A stretch of 9,509 nucleotides of DNA from positions 1-9,509 of the forward strand of contig JAIFNF010000220.1 in NCBI GenBank assembly GCA_020047885.1, written 5' to 3'. This stretch comes from Gammaproteobacteria bacterium. Lineage in GTDB: Bacteria > Pseudomonadota > Gammaproteobacteria > Competibacterales > Competibacteraceae. Under the pieces are notes generated by a model. It worked only from the letters and a program-made list of their open reading frames with translations. It made no database searches and had not been told where the DNA came from. This document shows, in pieces, positions 7,944 through 9,509 of this stretch (positions are counted from its first letter, which is position 1; each line of letters starts with the position of its first letter). A program made the position numbers and the translations under genes.

Positions 7944-9509
7944 AGGTTGCGCCAGCGCCTGTAACACCGCCCGCAAGCTCAGCCACCATTGTTCCAGCGG
8001 GCGGCGGTTGGGCAGATCCACCATGTCCGGCATTTGCCTGATTGGGAAATTGCTCAACTTGCCTTCTACTAGCCCGGCAAATACCCCTCCCGCCGAGCCA
8101 CGCTCAAATTCTTCGGTCAGGAAGTCGATGCTATGCGCGGCCAGCCGGGTGGCCAGAATGCGGTCAAAGGGCGAGGGATTGCCGCCCTGCTGAATGTGGC
8201 CGAGGATTGCCCGACGCACGTCAAACAGGCGACCGCTTTCCTCCTCAAACAGCCGTGCCAGAAAGTCGGTGGTGTACTGGTCATTGGCGTGTTCATTGCG
8301 AATCGTCAGATAGAACCGCCGCCCGGTGCGGAAACTGGTCAGCATCCGCTCTACATCCGCTTGCAAATCCTTCAGCGTAATACCTTCTTCGGGCAGATAA
8401 ATCCGTTCCGCACCACCGGCCAGACCGCTCATCAGTGCCAAATAGCCGCAGTGTCGACCCATCACTTCCACGACAAAGCAGCGCCGGGCAGCGGTCGCTG
8501 ACTGTTTGATGCGATCCAACGCTTCCACAATTACGTTGAGTGCGGTGTCGGCACCGATACTGAGTTCCGAACCGGGCAGGTTGTTGTCGATGGTGGCCGG
8601 CAGGCAGATCATCGGAATTTTGAAGGCCGGATACCGGTCGCGCTCGCTGTGGATTTTGTAAATCGCCTGATAGGCTTTCCAGCCGCCAATCACCAGCAGC
8701 CCATCCACCTGATGGGTCTCCAGCGTGCGGGCAACCGTATAAAGTTGCTCGGTGGTGGGAACAGACCGGGTCGAACCCAGTTCCGCGCCGCCCAGGGCCG
8801 TCCAGCCTTCCACATCGCCCCAATTCAGTTCTTCAATCTGCCCGTTGATCAGCCCCTCGAAGCTGCCGCGCACCCCCAGCATGACGTGGCCACGATCCCG
8901 CCCCAGACGCACGGCAGCGCGAGCGGCGGTGTTCATACCCGGTGCCAGACCCGCGCCATGCAGAATCGCAATCCGGCGCGGTTGTGTCGGGGGCGTAACG
9001 CTGGGCAGCGCTTCGGCCATTTTTTTGAAAATGTTGAACATCGCGGTGAAGCTGCCGCCCCGGATGTCCATGGCTTTGGCGTAATTCTTCTCGGCGATGG
9101 TCGCCGCGACCGCCCGGGTTTGTTCCACACACTGCATTAAGGGGGCGCGGTGGATGCGGTTGTAGCGCACGCCGATCAGTTGCGGTTCGCTGTCCGGGGT
9201 TGCCGCCAACAATTCCTCAACCGCGGCATGGCCGACCAGGGTACTCATCCAGCGGTCGTAGACACTCGGGGTTCCTCCGCGTTGGACATGGCCGAGAATC
9301 GTCACGCGGGTATCTTCGCCCAATCGTTCCTCCAGCACCTGCCGTACATAGTCGCCGCTGATCGGATGGCCTTCCTGATCGGTGGCACCTTCGGCAACCA
9401 CCACGATACTGTCCCGGCGACCCGCGGCGCGGCCATGGCGCAACATTTCGCACATCTGGTCTTCCCAGCCGACCGGCGGCGGGTTTTCGGGAATCAGCAC
9501 ATAGTCGGT
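7941..9509 (-). CDS. fused eukaryote-type 6-phosphofructokinase, 5' part outside window
   Basis: The last 522 residues of a double-length 6-phosphofructokinase (fructose 6-phosphate to fructose 1,6-bisphosphate, glycolysis, cytoplasm). The reading frame is open to the window edge (TDYVLIPENPPP at the start), so the true start and roughly 230-250 residues lie beyond 9509. The visible end of the N-half has LGHVQRGGTPSVYDR and matches the catalytic half of animal enzymes. A short linker (PSVTPPTQP) leads to a second PFK unit beginning near 8979: RRIAILHGAGLAPGMN, IGGWKAYQ, PATIDNNLPGSELSIGADTA, EVMGRHCGYLALM, LGHIQQGGNPSPFDR and a C-terminal EQWWLSLRAVLQAL. The loss of the bacterial GGDGS motif in favour of GGWKAY and the Arg-to-Gln change in HIQQGG are those of the eukaryotic regulatory half. 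Bacterial PfkA is normally a single unit of about 320 residues. GTG at 9500 is not a believable start. Confidence 0.9.
   Translation of the reverse strand, partial: TDYVLIPENPPPVGWEDQMCEMLRHGRAAGRRDSIVVVAEGATDQEGHPISGDYVRQVLEERLGEDTRVTILGHVQRGGTPSVYDRWMSTLVGHAAVEELLAATPDSEPQLIGVRYNRIHRAPLMQCVEQTRAVAATIAEKNYAKAMDIRGGSFTAMFNIFKKMAEALPSVTPPTQPRRIAILHGAGLAPGMNTAARAAVRLGRDRGHVMLGVRGSFEGLINGQIEELNWGDVEGWTALGGAELGSTRSVPTTEQLYTVARTLETHQVDGLLVIGGWKAYQAIYKIHSERDRYPAFKIPMICLPATIDNNLPGSELSIGADTALNVIVEALDRIKQSATAARRCFVVEVMGRHCGYLALMSGLAGGAERIYLPEEGITLKDLQADVERMLTSFRTGRRFYLTIRNEHANDQYTTDFLARLFEEESGRLFDVRRAILGHIQQGGNPSPFDRILATRLAAHSIDFLTEEFERGSAGGVFAGLVEGKLSNFPIRQMPDMVDLPNRRPLEQWWLSLRAVLQALAQP

Noticed and set aside
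9217..9500. GTG at 9500 as the start of phosphofructokinase
   Set aside because: The frame stays open to the window edge and the preceding residues (TDY) match the animal enzyme, so this is an internal Val codon.

Overview
The window looks like chromosomal DNA of a GC-rich Gram-negative bacterium, most likely a gammaproteobacterium. Supporting signs are a YrdA-type gamma-carbonic anhydrase, a hybrid sensor kinase of proteobacterial layout, Sec-type signal peptides without lipoboxes and a Phd/PIN toxin-antitoxin pair. A relative of the Competibacteraceae is possible from the general feel of the proteins, but this cannot be fixed from the sequence alone.

Layout on the + strand. Positions 1-93 hold two copies of a 41-bp G-rich, hairpin-forming direct repeat with a strong G-quadruplex candidate between and across them. 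A plausible promoter leads to a gamma-carbonic anhydrase-like gene (234-773). A second promoter candidate precedes a lemA gene (834-1406) followed after 3 nt by a GIDE-domain membrane protein (1410-2363). An 84-bp gap with a 21-bp near-perfect dyad comes next. After it lies a three-gene signalling cassette: a periplasmic ABC-type solute-binding protein (2448-3485), a 946-residue hybrid histidine kinase with two receivers and an Hpt domain, whose start overlaps the previous stop by ATGA (3482-6322), and a REC-GGDEF diguanylate cyclase (6353-7270). No ABC permease or ATPase is present, so the binding protein probably senses a ligand for the kinase. The cassette reads as a complete route from ligand binding through phosphorelay to c-di-GMP.

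Layout on the - strand, convergent with the above. The incomplete 3' two-thirds of a fused, double-length 6-phosphofructokinase of the animal/fungal architecture (7941 to beyond 9509) is followed 40 nt downstream by a Phd/YefM-type antitoxin (7661-7900) and a PIN-domain toxin (7275-7664), which overlap by ATGA. The toxin stop lies only 4 nt from the diguanylate cyclase stop, leaving no room for a terminator outside coding sequence.

The two points most worth following are the binding protein-kinase-cyclase cassette and the eukaryote-type fused phosphofructokinase, whose C-terminal half is less degenerate than that of animal enzymes. No rRNA, tRNA, CRISPR array, insertion sequence or transposase was seen.
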